A DNA stretch of 64,000 nucleotides, taken from contig NZ_CP072036.1 of assembly GCF_018847375.1 (NCBI RefSeq), positions 2,852,001 through 2,916,000 on the forward strand. The letters run 5' to 3'. Positions 18,433 through 27,444 of the stretch are shown piece by piece. The notes under the pieces are model-generated. The model searched no databases, was not told the origin of the DNA, and was given only the letters and a program-made list of their open reading frames with translations. The first letter of the stretch is position 1, and each line of letters starts with the position of its first letter. This DNA is from Akkermansia massiliensis. GTDB taxonomy: Bacteria; Verrucomicrobiota; Verrucomicrobiia; Verrucomicrobiales; Akkermansiaceae. A program made the translations under genes and the position numbers.

Positions 18433-19008
18433 TTAGAAGTTGTCCGCCAGTTCTTCAAAGAACGCCTGGGGATGCACGCAGGCCGGGCACACCTTGGGGG
18501 CGGTGGAGCCGGTGTGCACGTAACCGCAGTTGCGGCACTTCCACTGGATTTCCTTTTCCTTGGCAAATACCTTGCCTTCGCGCACGTTTTCAGCCAGCTT
18601 GAGGTAGCGCGCCTCATGGTGCTGTTCCACAGTGGCAATCTGGCGGAAGGTTTCCGCAATGGCGGGGAAGCCTTCACGGTCAGCCACCTCGGCAAACGTG
18701 GGGTACATTTCGGACCATTCGTCGCGCTCGCCGGCAGCGGCGGCCAGCAGGCATTCCTCCGTGGATTCCAGGGGAGCCGTGCAAACGGTGTGCGTTACTT
18801 CAACGCAGGCGTCCTTCAACAGCTTGAAGAACACCTTGGCATGTTCCTTTTCATTGTCGGCGGTTTCCAGGAAGATGGCGGCAATCTGCTCATAACCGGC
18901 TTTCTTGGCCACGCCGGCAAAGTAGGTGTAGCGGTTGCGCGCTTCGGATTCTCCGGCAAAAGCCTTGAGAAGGTTCTTTTCTGTTTCTGTTCCTTTGATG
19001 GATTTCAT
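18433..19008 (-). CDS. Rubrerythrin
   Basis: The 191-residue protein has a ferritin-like di-iron domain (residues 1-145) with the paired carboxylate motifs FAGESEARNRY...DNEKEH and a second ExxH pair, VEQHHE. A C-terminal rubredoxin domain follows, with CRNCG and CPAC binding the FeS4 iron. It reduces hydrogen peroxide in the cytoplasm of anaerobes and microaerobes. The length is typical of the family. It has its own terminator and a dyad in its upstream region, so it is probably a single-gene unit. Confidence 0.97.
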   Translation of the reverse strand: MKSIKGTETEKNLLKAFAGESEARNRYTYFAGVAKKAGYEQIAAIFLETADNEKEHAKVFFKLLKDACVEVTHTVCTAPLESTEECLLAAAAGERDEWSEMYPTFAEVADREGFPAIAETFRQIATVEQHHEARYLKLAENVREGKVFAKEKEIQWKCRNCGYVHTGSTAPKVCPACVHPQAFFEELADNF

Positions 19009-19034
19009 AAATTAGTCATCTGGTTGCGTAAGCG

Positions 19035-19049
19035 GGATTATCCTAATCC
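19035..19049. promoter_or_regulatory. Dyad GGATTA-TCC-TAATCC upstream of rubrerythrin
   Basis: A perfect 6-bp dyad with a 3-bp centre lies 27-41 bp upstream of the rubrerythrin start. On the minus strand it overlaps GATAAT, a candidate -10 box, so it could be an operator. The arms resemble those of the dyads upstream of the polysaccharide locus but with different spacing. Confidence 0.35.
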
Positions 19050-19092
19050 GGGCTTGCTGAAAAACAAGCTTTTATTGAATGAATCTAAAAAA

Positions 19093-19719
19093 TCATTTTC
19101 CTGCCGATTTTCCGGAAAAAGCCTCGCGCCACGGGTCATCCAGCTTGCCCGGAACGCTTTCCAGCTCCCGGAGGATTTTCTCCCGCTCACGGGAAATGCG
19201 CTCCTGGTCCGCGGGATCCGGCGCGGGGGCCTCCCCGGGCACCGGAAGCAGCCCGTCCGGCGTTTTGCCGCCGTCCGGGGAAATCGGCGGGGTAACCTCC
19301 TTGCCGTCTTCATCCGTCTTCGGTTCCGGATTGTCCGGGTCCGGGTTATCCTTTTTTCCGGAGCTTTCCGGAGCGGCCAGGTTCCGGTACAGGAACACCA
19401 GGTCCCCTGCCTCCACGGCTCCGCTGCGTATGTCCGCCGGAATGCGCGCCCGGCCCATACGTTCCTCCGTCACGATCAGGTTCGCGACCCTGCGATTTTC
19501 CTCCCTGCCCGGGGACTGGGAAATGAGCACGGTTCCCGGCTCGTAAATGTTCCCGGCCAGCGCAATGAGCACATAGTTGTGGCTGGGGTACACCTGCTCC
19601 ACCTTCCCCACGTACACGGGAGGCCGGGCGGTCTTTTTGACGGGCCGCACCTGCTGGGAGCAGGAGGCGCCCAGCAGCACGAACGCCGCCAGAGCAGGCA
19701 GGGAAAGGATTCGTTTCAT
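19093..19719 (-). CDS. Putative lipoprotein with acidic Pro-rich C terminus
   Basis: From the ATG at 19719 the product has 208 residues and a lipoprotein signal with lipobox LLGASC. The first mature 100 residues form a beta-rich unit (VYVGKVEQVYPSHNYVLIAL...GDLVFLYRN) of a kind seen in small OB/SH3-like envelope proteins. The tail is rich in Pro, Asp and Glu. I rejected the longer frame because its first 24 codons overlap ftsK. It lies 22 bp past the ftsK stop and is probably co-transcribed. The function is unknown; likely inner face of the outer membrane or periplasm. Confidence 0.65.
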   Translation of the reverse strand: MKRILSLPALAAFVLLGASCSQQVRPVKKTARPPVYVGKVEQVYPSHNYVLIALAGNIYEPGTVLISQSPGREENRRVANLIVTEERMGRARIPADIRSGAVEAGDLVFLYRNLAAPESSGKKDNPDPDNPEPKTDEDGKEVTPPISPDGGKTPDGLLPVPGEAPAPDPADQERISREREKILRELESVPGKLDDPWREAFSGKSAGK

Positions 19720-19741
19720 GGGAGGGGCTTTTCTCGTCGTT

Positions 19742-22267
19742 TCATTCCACCAGCACCTTGCGCGGACGGTTGGTATTGTCCGCCGGGGCAATGATGCCGC
19801 GGGATTCCAGCAAATCCATCATGCGCGCCGCGCGTCCGTACCCGATGCTCAAACGCCGCTGCAGCAGGGAGGTGCTCACCTTGCGCTCAATGACAGCCAC
19901 TTCCAGGCATTTGGCGTAGCATTCCTCCTCCGCGTCGTCCAGCGGGCTGTCCGCCCCTCCGCGGGAGGGTTCGTCCAGGGATTTCTGAACCTCTTCATGG
20001 AATTTCTGCCTGGCCTGGGAGGCGCAGTGGGCCACCAGGGCTTCCACTTCGTCGTCGGAGATAAAGGCGCCCTGCGCCCGCTCCACCTGCGCGGAACCCG
20101 GCGGCAGGTACAGCAGATCGCCCTTGCCCACCAGTTTTTCCGCACCCTGCCTGTCCAGAATCACGCGGCTGTCCGTGCCGCTGGCCACCTGGAAGGCGAT
20201 GCGCGTGGGAATATTGGCCTTGATCGTCCCCGTCACCACCTGCCTTCTGGGCGTCTGCGTCGCCACAATGAGGTGGATGCCCGCGGCGCGGGCTTTCTGG
20301 GTCAGGCGGCCGATGTTCGTTTCAATGTCCGCGCCCACCGTCTGCATCAGGTCCGCAAGTTCGTCAATGATGATGACGATATAGGGGAAGCGTTCAGGGA
20401 TGACGCCGTCGTCCTCCAGGTCCAGTTCATCATCCTCTTCCGCGGGCCATTCCCCCTGGGATTCCAGGTCACGGGCAATGGATTCCGCCAGGGCTTCATC
20501 CACCTCCCCGTCTTCCGGTTCCTCCGCCTCTTCCGCAGGCGCGTCCGGCGGCCGCTTGTTGAAGGCTTCAAAGTTGCGCACGCCCACCTTGGCAAAGCAG
20601 TGGTAGCGGTGCTCCATTTCATTCACGCACCAGCGCAGGGCATTGGGCACTTTCTTGGGGTCCGTCACCACCGGCACAATCAGGTGCGGCAGCTTGGAAT
20701 AAGGCTGCATTTCCACCACCTTCGGGTCCACCAGGATGAGCCTGAGCTCATCCGGCCGGAATTTCAGAAGCATGGAGGAGATAATGCTGTTGATGCACAC
20801 GGATTTGCCGGACCCGGTGGCCCCGGCCACCAGCAGGTGCGGCATGGATGCCAGGTCCCCGATCACGGTGCGGCCATACACGTCCTTCCCCAGGGCCAGC
20901 GGTATTTTCTTCTTGGGGGAGCAGAAGCCGGGGTCCTGCAAGAGTTCCCGCAATGGCACGGCCACCTTGTTGCGGTTGACGATTTCAATGCCCACCGTGT
21001 CCTTGCCCGGAATGGGCGCCACGATGTTCACGCTCTCCGCCTTCGTCGCCAGCGCGATGTCCTTCGCATACTGGTCAAAGGTGTTCACGCGCACGCCGCG
21101 CGCGGGGTAAACTTCATAGCGGGTGATGGTCGGGCCGCGGGTAATGTCCCCCGGCGTCACGTCCACGCGGAACGTCGTCAGGGTATCAATGATCTTCTGC
21201 TGGATTTCCAGCATTTCATCCTTGTCCTCTTCCGTAGGGCCTTCCGGCTTTTCTTCGTAATGCAGCAGCTCAAACGGAGGAAGCTCGTAATCCCGGAATT
21301 CCTCCGTAGGCGGCGTGGACAGTTTGGAGAAAGGCTGCTCCCTGGGAGCGGGCTTGATTTCCGCCGGCTTCGCCACGGTAATCCTGGGGCGCGGCGTCAG
21401 CGGAAGATGCCCCTGCGTACGCGGTGCGCGGGGGGCGGGAGCGGGGTCTGCGGACCTGCCAGGGGAAGCCGCGGCCACTTCATTATATAAGCCTTCCAGG
21501 TCGTCCCCGGTGCGCTGCAGGCGGGGAGAGGATGCCCTGCCCTTTCCGGCCGGCCTGGGGGCGGACAGGGCCGCATCTTCCATGCTGGCCCTTACGCGCG
21601 CCGCCTCCCTGGCAAGCTGCGCGGACTGGCGCGCCATTCTTTTCTCCTTCCTGTTCATGCGCCAGGCGCGCCACTCCCGCAGCATGGCGCGGAACAGCGG
21701 GCGGGGATGCATTCCCGCGGCATAAACCAGGGCCAGCAGATAGCCCAGCCCGGAAAGAACCAGCACGGCGGACGTGCCGGTCAACGGAAGAAGCAGCCCC
21801 GTTCCCAGCAGATGTCCCGCCAGGCCGCCGGCGCCCTGAATCTGGTGGCGCGCCACCCATGCGTCACCCGGCACATGCCCGGCCGTCAGGAACAGGCAGC
21901 CGAACAACAGCAGGAAAAGGCCGCCGTACACCACGCTGCGGGGCAGACTTCCACGGTGCAGCAGACGGTAAAGCCCCCACCATTCCAACAGAATGACCAG
22001 CATCCAGGCCATGCCGCCCAGCGCCCAATAAAGAATCCCCGCGCCGTACAATCCCGCCACGCCCAGCACATTGGAGGCGCCCGGAATCACCTGCCCGGAA
22101 TCATTTAAATAACTCCAGCCTATTTCCCGCACGTCAAACGTCAGCATGGCCGCAAGCAGCGCAGCCCCGCCCAGCAGGGACACGACGCCCCACGCCATTC
22201 CTATCCAAACAGGGGGACGCCCCTCTTCACGCTCAAATGCATGATGCTCCTGCACATCCAATGCCAT
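19742..22267 (-). CDS. ftsK: DNA translocase FtsK/SpoIIIE
   Basis: The 841-residue protein has about four transmembrane helices in the first 190 residues, a charged linker, the FtsK alpha/beta motor and a C-terminal winged-helix gamma domain (GYGRAARMMDLLESRGI). The Walker A motif GATGSGKSVCINS lies near residue 480, and Walker B is VIIIDELADLM. An acidic insert of about 50 residues rich in Glu and Asp precedes Walker B. FtsK sits at the septum and pumps chromosome termini toward the dif site for XerCD resolution; the gamma domain reads KOPS-type sequences. The gamma domain is present, so directional translocation is expected. Confidence 0.96.
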   Translation of the reverse strand: MALDVQEHHAFEREEGRPPVWIGMAWGVVSLLGGAALLAAMLTFDVREIGWSYLNDSGQVIPGASNVLGVAGLYGAGILYWALGGMAWMLVILLEWWGLYRLLHRGSLPRSVVYGGLFLLLFGCLFLTAGHVPGDAWVARHQIQGAGGLAGHLLGTGLLLPLTGTSAVLVLSGLGYLLALVYAAGMHPRPLFRAMLREWRAWRMNRKEKRMARQSAQLAREAARVRASMEDAALSAPRPAGKGRASSPRLQRTGDDLEGLYNEVAAASPGRSADPAPAPRAPRTQGHLPLTPRPRITVAKPAEIKPAPREQPFSKLSTPPTEEFRDYELPPFELLHYEEKPEGPTEEDKDEMLEIQQKIIDTLTTFRVDVTPGDITRGPTITRYEVYPARGVRVNTFDQYAKDIALATKAESVNIVAPIPGKDTVGIEIVNRNKVAVPLRELLQDPGFCSPKKKIPLALGKDVYGRTVIGDLASMPHLLVAGATGSGKSVCINSIISSMLLKFRPDELRLILVDPKVVEMQPYSKLPHLIVPVVTDPKKVPNALRWCVNEMEHRYHCFAKVGVRNFEAFNKRPPDAPAEEAEEPEDGEVDEALAESIARDLESQGEWPAEEDDELDLEDDGVIPERFPYIVIIIDELADLMQTVGADIETNIGRLTQKARAAGIHLIVATQTPRRQVVTGTIKANIPTRIAFQVASGTDSRVILDRQGAEKLVGKGDLLYLPPGSAQVERAQGAFISDDEVEALVAHCASQARQKFHEEVQKSLDEPSRGGADSPLDDAEEECYAKCLEVAVIERKVSTSLLQRRLSIGYGRAARMMDLLESRGIIAPADNTNRPRKVLVE

Positions 22268-22592
22268 ACCTGCCTTCTATCCTAACAACTCCGCGCCCCC
22301 AACTCAAGGCTAAACAAAAGGAGGGGGTCCGGAAGGCCGCAGGTTTCTCCCGATTACGGTGGAAATGACAGATTTCAGGAAGGAAAAACCCGGAAGAGCC
22401 TCCTTTCCGGACTCCACCGAACAGCGTCATGCATAGTCCTTCCCTTACCTGCGCAAACGGCTTCATTCCCCTTCAAACCAACACAAATACAGCAATAACC
22501 AATTCAACCTTCCTATCTTATTGATTACACTAATTCAACCATATTTCTATTATAAAAAGACATGTTATTCAATACTTGGGCACCTGTAATAA

Positions 22593-22621
22593 AATATCCA
22601 GCGGATTGCAAATCCTATCAA
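22593..22621 (-). promoter_or_regulatory. Candidate leftward promoter with dyad in its spacer
   Basis: On the minus strand TTGATA (22621-22616) is followed after 17 bp by GATATT (22598-22593). The left dyad GGATTTGCAATCC fills most of the spacer. It points toward ftsK, whose start is 326 bp further on. Confidence 0.35.
22603..22615 (+). repeat. Left copy of a 13-bp inverted repeat
   Basis: GGATTGCAAATCC is the exact reverse complement of the right copy at 22771-22783; identity extends one base outward to 14 bp. Each copy is itself a dyad, GGATT and AATCC around an asymmetric 3-bp centre. Confidence 0.8.
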
Positions 22622-22762
22622 AATAATAGGGTACGATAAATTCCATCATAACACACTTAATTACATATATTTATATACAGAAAACAATAGTTTGAGTTAA
22701 ATTTTTTTAGTTTTTTAAGGCGCGGGAATGATAAATAAGTATTTTTTCTTTAATGATTACTA

Positions 22763-22791
22763 TTGACATCGGATTTGCAATCCGGTAATTC
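22763..22791 (+). promoter_or_regulatory. Candidate promoter of the polysaccharide locus
   Basis: TTGACA (22763-22768) is followed after exactly 17 bp by TAATTC, and the right dyad occupies the spacer. The start of the first gene is 14 bp after the -10-like box, so the transcript would be nearly leaderless. A dyad in this position could block polymerase when bound. Confidence 0.45.
22771..22783 (-). repeat. Right copy of the 13-bp inverted repeat
   Basis: GGATTTGCAATCC, in inverse orientation to 22603-22615. The centres of the two copies are 168 bp apart, and 155 bp lie between them. Confidence 0.8.
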
Positions 22792-22804
22792 TGCCGCGCC
22801 GCTT

Positions 22805-23497
22805 ATGTACATACATATCTGCAAACCGTTTCTTGGAAGCCTCCTTGCCGGAATAGCTCTCATCATCCTCATTCCGCTGCTGCTGACCGTTTCGGTACTT
22901 CTTGTACTTTCTACAGGGAAATCCCCGTTTTTTCTTCAAACGCGCGTAGGGTACAGGGGAAGACTGTTCAAGATCATCAAATTCAAAACGATGAACGACC
23001 GGAAGGATGAAAACGGGCAGCTCCTGCCCGATGAGCAGAGGCTGTTCCCGCTGGGGCGCTTCCTCCGCAGCTCCTCCCTGGACGAACTTCCCCAGCTCAT
23101 CAACATCCTGAAGGGTGACATGGCTTTTGTGGGCCCCCGTCCCTGGATCCCCACCCAGATGGCGGGATTCCCGCCCAACTACTGCCGGAAGCGCTGCTCC
23201 GTGCGCCCCGGCATCACCGGCATGGCCCAGATCCACGGCCGCAATGGCATCCCCTTCTGCCGCCGCCTTTGCTATGACCTGATCTACGTCCAGAACGTCA
23301 ATCTGAGAATGGATCTCTCCCTCCTTTTCCAGACGGCCCGCACGGTCGTCATCCGTGAAGGAATCCAGCAGTGCAACGAGGCGTTCCAGAGCAAGCTGGG
23401 GCAGACCCTCGTTCATAACGACCTTTCCCTGCCCTCCTCCCCCCCTTCCCAGAAGATCATTCTGAATACCTCCATCCAACCTCTCTCCAACCAATGA
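22805..23497 (+). CDS. Priming sugar-phosphate transferase (bacterial sugar transferase family)
   Basis: From the ATG at 22805 the protein has 230 residues. One hydrophobic segment (about 12-40) is followed by the catalytic domain with FKIIKFKTM, LDELPQLINILKGDMAFVGPRP and YDLIYVQNVNLRMDLSLL, the signature of monotopic phosphoglycosyltransferases (PglC/WcaJ C-terminal domain). It moves a sugar-1-phosphate from a nucleotide sugar onto undecaprenyl phosphate, the first step in building the repeat unit. It is the short form without the extra N-terminal helices. I preferred ATG over an upstream TTG at 22763, which lies inside the promoter-like -35. The next gene overlaps it by 4 bp (ATGA). Confidence 0.93.
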   Translation: MYIHICKPFLGSLLAGIALIILIPLLLTVSVLLVLSTGKSPFFLQTRVGYRGRLFKIIKFKTMNDRKDENGQLLPDEQRLFPLGRFLRSSSLDELPQLINILKGDMAFVGPRPWIPTQMAGFPPNYCRKRCSVRPGITGMAQIHGRNGIPFCRRLCYDLIYVQNVNLRMDLSLLFQTARTVVIREGIQQCNEAFQSKLGQTLVHNDLSLPSSPPSQKIILNTSIQPLSNQ

Positions 23498-24276
23498 ACA
23501 TCAACAACCTAATCAGCAAAGCCGCCCTCTGCTCCGCAGCGCTGGCCGCTTCCTCCCTCCTGCCCTCCTGCGTCAGCCCCAAGGAAGTCCTGTATATCCA
23601 GGACGTCTCCGGACAGACCAATGAAAAGATCAAGGGGAATTACCAGACCGTCATCCAGAAGGACGACCAGTTATCCATCACCGTCAGCAGCAAGCAGCCT
23701 GAACTGGCCGCCCCCTTTGCCGTCTCCGAAATAGGGTCCAGCAGCCAGGGCACCAGCTCACGGAAGGGTTACCTGGTGGACGCCAACGGCTACATCGTCC
23801 TGCCGGTCATCGGAAAGATCAAGGCGGCCGGCAAGACCTGCTCCCGGCTGGGGGATGAAATTGCCGCCACCCTGCGGAACAGGGACTATATCAGCGACGC
23901 CTCCGTCAACGTCCAGATCACCAACTTCAAGTTCTCCGTCCTGGGTGAAGTGGCCTCCCCGGGCACCTACAACGTGGACGGCCAGCGCCTGACGATTCTG
24001 GAAGCCCTCAGCCGCGCCGGAGACCTGAACATCGACGGCAACCGGGACATCACCCTGATCCGTGAAACCAACGGACGCCGCCAGATCGCCACCGTGGACC
24101 TCCGCAGCAAGGATCTCTTCCAGTCCCCCTATTATTACATTCAGCAGAACGACACCATTTACGTGACGCCTGCCGAACGCAAGATCAACACCCGCAGCGA
24201 TACCGTCCAATACATCGGCTGGACGGCTTCCGGCCTCGGCCTGATTATCGGCATCGTTGCCCTGTGCGCCCTGTAA
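23494..24276 (+). CDS. Polysaccharide export lipoprotein, Wza/SLBB family
   Basis: The 260-residue protein has a lipoprotein signal with lipobox SSLLPSC. A Poly_export domain (about residues 50-130, IQKDDQLSITVSSKQPELA through GYIVLPVIGKI) and an SLBB domain (FSVLGEVASPGTYNVDG) follow, with a hydrophobic stretch at the very C terminus (YIGWTASGLGLIIGIVALCAL region). The last segment may span the outer membrane, as the C-terminal helix of Wza does. It should form the export channel and contact the Wzc-like protein encoded next. Its start overlaps the priming transferase stop, showing tight operon coupling. Confidence 0.92.
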   Translation: MNINNLISKAALCSAALAASSLLPSCVSPKEVLYIQDVSGQTNEKIKGNYQTVIQKDDQLSITVSSKQPELAAPFAVSEIGSSSQGTSSRKGYLVDANGYIVLPVIGKIKAAGKTCSRLGDEIAATLRNRDYISDASVNVQITNFKFSVLGEVASPGTYNVDGQRLTILEALSRAGDLNIDGNRDITLIRETNGRRQIATVDLRSKDLFQSPYYYIQQNDTIYVTPAERKINTRSDTVQYIGWTASGLGLIIGIVALCAL

Positions 24277-24295
24277 GCGCACATCCCCCCATTTC

Positions 24296-24322
24296 CCGCC
24301 TTTCCGTCCTCCGGAAAGGCGG
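24296..24322 (+). repeat. Intergenic hairpin between exporter and kinase genes
   Basis: CCGCCTTTCC pairs perfectly with GGAAAGGCGG around a 7-nt loop. It is followed by AGCCTTCTTTG rather than a proper T-tract, so it is a weak attenuator or mRNA-stability element at best. Confidence 0.45.
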
Positions 24323-24347
24323 AGCCTTCTTTGATTGATTCCTTTTT

Positions 24348-26718
24348 ATGCCAGATACTCCTGCTCCCCCCGCAGCCCCTCCCGCCGAGGAACCGGAATC
24401 TTCCCTGTCACTGGATGTCATCACCAGCATCCTTCTGAGACGCTGGTACTGGATTTTGCTCTTCGCCCTTCTCGGAGGCGCCGGAGCCTATTACGTGACC
24501 GGCAAGCAGAATTACATTTTTGAAAAAACGGCCAGCGTCATCATGCGGGAATCCAACAAGGATTCCTCCTCCTCGGACCGCATCAAGGTGGAACTGGGCA
24601 TGGATTCCGGAGCCGCCAACCTGGCCAATGAAAGCTTCATCCTCCGCTCAAGCACAGTGATGCGGAACACGGTGGAGGACCTGACGCTGAACGTCTCCTA
24701 CTGGAAGCAGCAGGACCTGCGCCAAATAGACCTGTACAAGGACAGCCCCATCACCGTGACGTTTGACGACATCGCGGAGAACCGCTTCTGCACCTTTGAC
24801 GTTACGCTGGAGCCGGAAAACGCCGTGACGCTGACGTACCATGACGCCGCCGGCAACCCCATCCAGGAGAAAGGGAAGCTCCACGCCCCCATTTCCCTCC
24901 CCTTCGCCACCGTCACGGTTTACCCCACCTCCAACATGCCGGAAACCGTTTCCGGGACCACCATCACCGTGCGCCGCATTCCCGTGAACGCCGCTGCGGA
25001 CCAGCTCCTTGCCAATTTTACGGTCACGCGTCCGGACGCCAAGGAATCCAGCATCCTGCAAATGACGCTGACCTCCACCAATCCGGACAAGGCCGCGGAC
25101 ACGCTGAACAAGCTGATCGCGGTTTACAATGACCACTCCACGGAGGAACGCCGCACGAAGGCGGTGAAGACGAAGGATTTCATCCGGCGGCAGCGCGGCC
25201 AGATCGGCGCGGACCTGAAGGAAGTGGACCAGAAAATGGATGATATCAAAATCAAAAACGACATCATCGCAGACACGGAAGCGTCCATCTCCGCAGACTT
25301 CAACGCGGCCCAAACCCTGGACAATTCCATCTTTGAGCTCCAGACGCAGATGAAGCTGGCGGACGGCCTGAAGGAAAACCTGGACGCCCTGGGCCACAAG
25401 GCGGGTCTCATTTCCCTGGATACCGGCATTGCGGATTCCGGGGTTTCCCGGCAGATTGAAGCCTACAACGCCGCCTACCTGGAATACCAGAAGGTCGCCG
25501 GAAGTGCCGGGGGGCAGAACCCCATTGTCGTCACCCTCACGAAGAGGATGGACGCCACCCGCAGCGCGGCGTCCAGGTCCCTGGACAATCTCCGCAACAA
25601 TCTGGAGCTGAAACTCCAGGAACTCACCAGGAAGAGGCAGGACATCGCCAAGCGGCTGACGGCCACCTCCGGAAAGGCCCGGGAGCTGACCCCCCTGGAC
25701 CGTGAACACCGGGTGAAGGAGGAACTTTACCTGACGCTTTTAAGCAAGGAGCTGGAAAACGACCTGACGCTGGCCCTGACGGAATCCTCCGCGCGCGTGC
25801 TGGAATCCGCCCACGGCACGGATTACCCCATCTCCCCCAACACCAGAAAATCCGTGCTGACCGCGGCGGCGGGGGGGCGCCATCGTCTGCATCCTCGGCT
25901 TCCTGGGGCTGGCCCTGCTCAACAACAAGATAAAGAACAGGAAGGACCTGAACGCCGTCACGCACCTTCCCGTGGTCGCGGAGCTTCCGGCCATGACCAA
26001 GAAGGAGCAGCGGCAGGTGGCCCGCATGTTCACGGATGAACACTCCGTCATTTCTGAGTATTTCCAGATCCTGTGCCACAATGCGGACTCCATGCTCCCC
26101 GTCACCCGGAACCAGGGGCACGTCATCCTCCTCACCTCCACCATGCAGGGGGAAGGGAAAACGTTCATCTCCGCCAACCTCGCCATGTCCTTTGCCAACA
26201 TCGGCAAGCGCGTCCTGGTCATTGACGGGGACCTGCGCAAGGCCTCCCTGTCCAAGCAGCTTGACGGCAAGGGCCGCAAGGGGCTGAGCACCATCCTTCT
26301 CCGCAAGGTGGAAGACCCGTTCTCCGTCATCCGCACCCTGCCGGAACATCCCGGAGTGGACATCCTGTACGCCGGGCCCCAGGTTCCCAACCCGGTCACC
26401 CTCCTTTCCCTGCCGGAAATGGAGGAGCTCATCCGCCTCTTCAAGGAACGCTATGACGCCGTCATCATTGACTCCCCGCCATACGGCATCCTGGCAGACA
26501 CGGCCATCCTCGCCAGCCACGCGGATATTTCCCTGTACGTCATCCGCAGCAACAGGATAGACAAGCGGCACATCGCCACCGTCCAGCAGCTTGCGGAATC
26601 CGGCCAGCTTCCGAACATGGGCTTCGTCATCAACGCCGTGGATTTCAAATCCAGCAGCTACAGCTATTACGGCTACGGCTACCACTACGGCAACACCTCC
26701 AAGAACAACCCCTCCTGA
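24348..26718 (+). pseudogene. Wzc-like chain-length regulator / BY-kinase, frameshifted at a G7 tract
   Basis: The N-terminal frame (24348-26039) starts with a Wzz-type domain: one transmembrane helix at about 33-50, a large periplasmic coiled-coil region, and the PLDREHRVKEELYLTLLSKELE segment. At a run of seven G residues (25871-25877) the frame is lost. Removing one G restores AIVCILGFLGLALLN, the second transmembrane helix, joined to the kinase frame that ends at 26718. The kinase has Walker A MQGEGKTFISAN, Walker A' VLVIDGDLRK, Walker B VIIDSPP, and a Tyr-rich tail, YSYYGYGYHYG. The intact protein would be 789 residues, normal for Wzc. It controls polymer length through tail phosphorylation. 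The G7 could be a sequencing error, a mutation or a slippage switch. Confidence 0.85.
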
Positions 26719-26727
26719 TTCCCGGCC

Positions 26728-27390
26728 TTGTTTTCCTCCCTCTTTCAACCCAGGTTTAAAACCGCTGCGCTCTGTCCGGACGGAATGGATATGCACTGCC
26801 ATTTGCTGTGGGGCGTGGACGACGGAGCGCACATCCTCCGGGACAGTCTGGAAATCATTTCCCGATTGAAAGAAAAAGGATTCAGGGGAGCCTATTGCAC
26901 CCCCCACATCAGCAGCCGCTATCCCTCCAACACGCCCGCCCGCCTGAAGGCCCGCTTCCAGCAGCTTCTGGATGCACTGCCGGACCGGGATTTCGACCTG
27001 CGCCTGGCGGCGGAATACATGCTGGACCACCATTTTGAACAGGCGCTTGAGGAGGAAGAGCCGCTCAGCCACGACGGCAGCCACCTGCTCGTGGAGCTTC
27101 CCCAGTTCCGCCTTCCCAGCGCCTGGAGGGACAGGCTCCAACTGGTCCAGGAGAAAGGCTTCGTTCCCGTCCTGGCCCATCCGGAACGCTACGGGAAGAT
27201 CATGCCTCCGGAGGAACTGGCTGCCCTGGCCTCACAGGGAATCAGCTTCCAGGGGAACATAGGCTCCCTGTTCGGGCTTTACGGGAAATCCTGCCAGGCG
27301 GCCGCCCGGAAATTCCAGAAGGAAAACCTGTACCTGTGGTGGGGAACAGACGCCCACAATGCCAACATGCTCACCAAACTCCGCCTGTAA
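26728..27390 (+). CDS. Tyrosine-protein phosphatase, PHP family (CpsB/YwqE-like)
   Basis: The protein has 220 residues. Metal-binding motifs of the PHP fold are clear: DMHCHLLWGVDDG, TPH, an AEYMLD segment, and the late HPER and GTDAHN. CpsB-type enzymes are Mn-dependent phosphatases that reverse BY-kinase autophosphorylation, which matches its place 10 bp after the kinase. The start used here is TTG at 26728 because MFSSLFQ resembles the usual start of the family; an ATG at 26785 would cut into the region just before the first motif. It acts in the cytoplasm. Confidence 0.92.
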   Translation: MFSSLFQPRFKTAALCPDGMDMHCHLLWGVDDGAHILRDSLEIISRLKEKGFRGAYCTPHISSRYPSNTPARLKARFQQLLDALPDRDFDLRLAAEYMLDHHFEQALEEEEPLSHDGSHLLVELPQFRLPSAWRDRLQLVQEKGFVPVLAHPERYGKIMPPEELAALASQGISFQGNIGSLFGLYGKSCQAAARKFQKENLYLWWGTDAHNANMLTKLRL

Positions 27391-27410
27391 CCCCTTCTCC
27401 GCCGGGAAGG

Positions 27411-27428
27411 GCGGGACGCCCGCTTTTT
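27411..27428 (+). terminator. Small terminator-like hairpin after the phosphatase gene
   Basis: GCGGG, loop ACG, CCCGC, followed by TTTTT. The stem is short, so it may attenuate rather than end transcription between the regulatory genes and the glycosyltransferase genes. Confidence 0.4.
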
Positions 27429-27444
27429 CCCTGCATCCGCCGCC

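Larger units (their letters stand above)
22268..22804. promoter_or_regulatory. AT-rich divergent control region of ftsK and the polysaccharide locus
   Basis: This 537-bp gap is far more AT-rich than the flanking genes, especially 22500-22770. It has no credible ORF. It contains two copies of a 13-bp dyad in opposite orientation (22603-22615 and 22771-22783), each inside a candidate divergent promoter, as well as two copies of AATTCAACC near 22502 and 22533. It must hold the promoters of both neighbouring units. Confidence 0.6.

Noticed and set aside
19577..21490. A 637-codon open frame antisense to ftsK
   Set aside because: FtsK Walker motifs and gamma domain are on the minus strand; the opposite product is Arg/His-rich noise.
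22763..22804. TTG at 22763 as the start of the priming transferase
   Set aside because: It coincides with the -35-like box and has no ribosome site; the encoded extension is not family-like.
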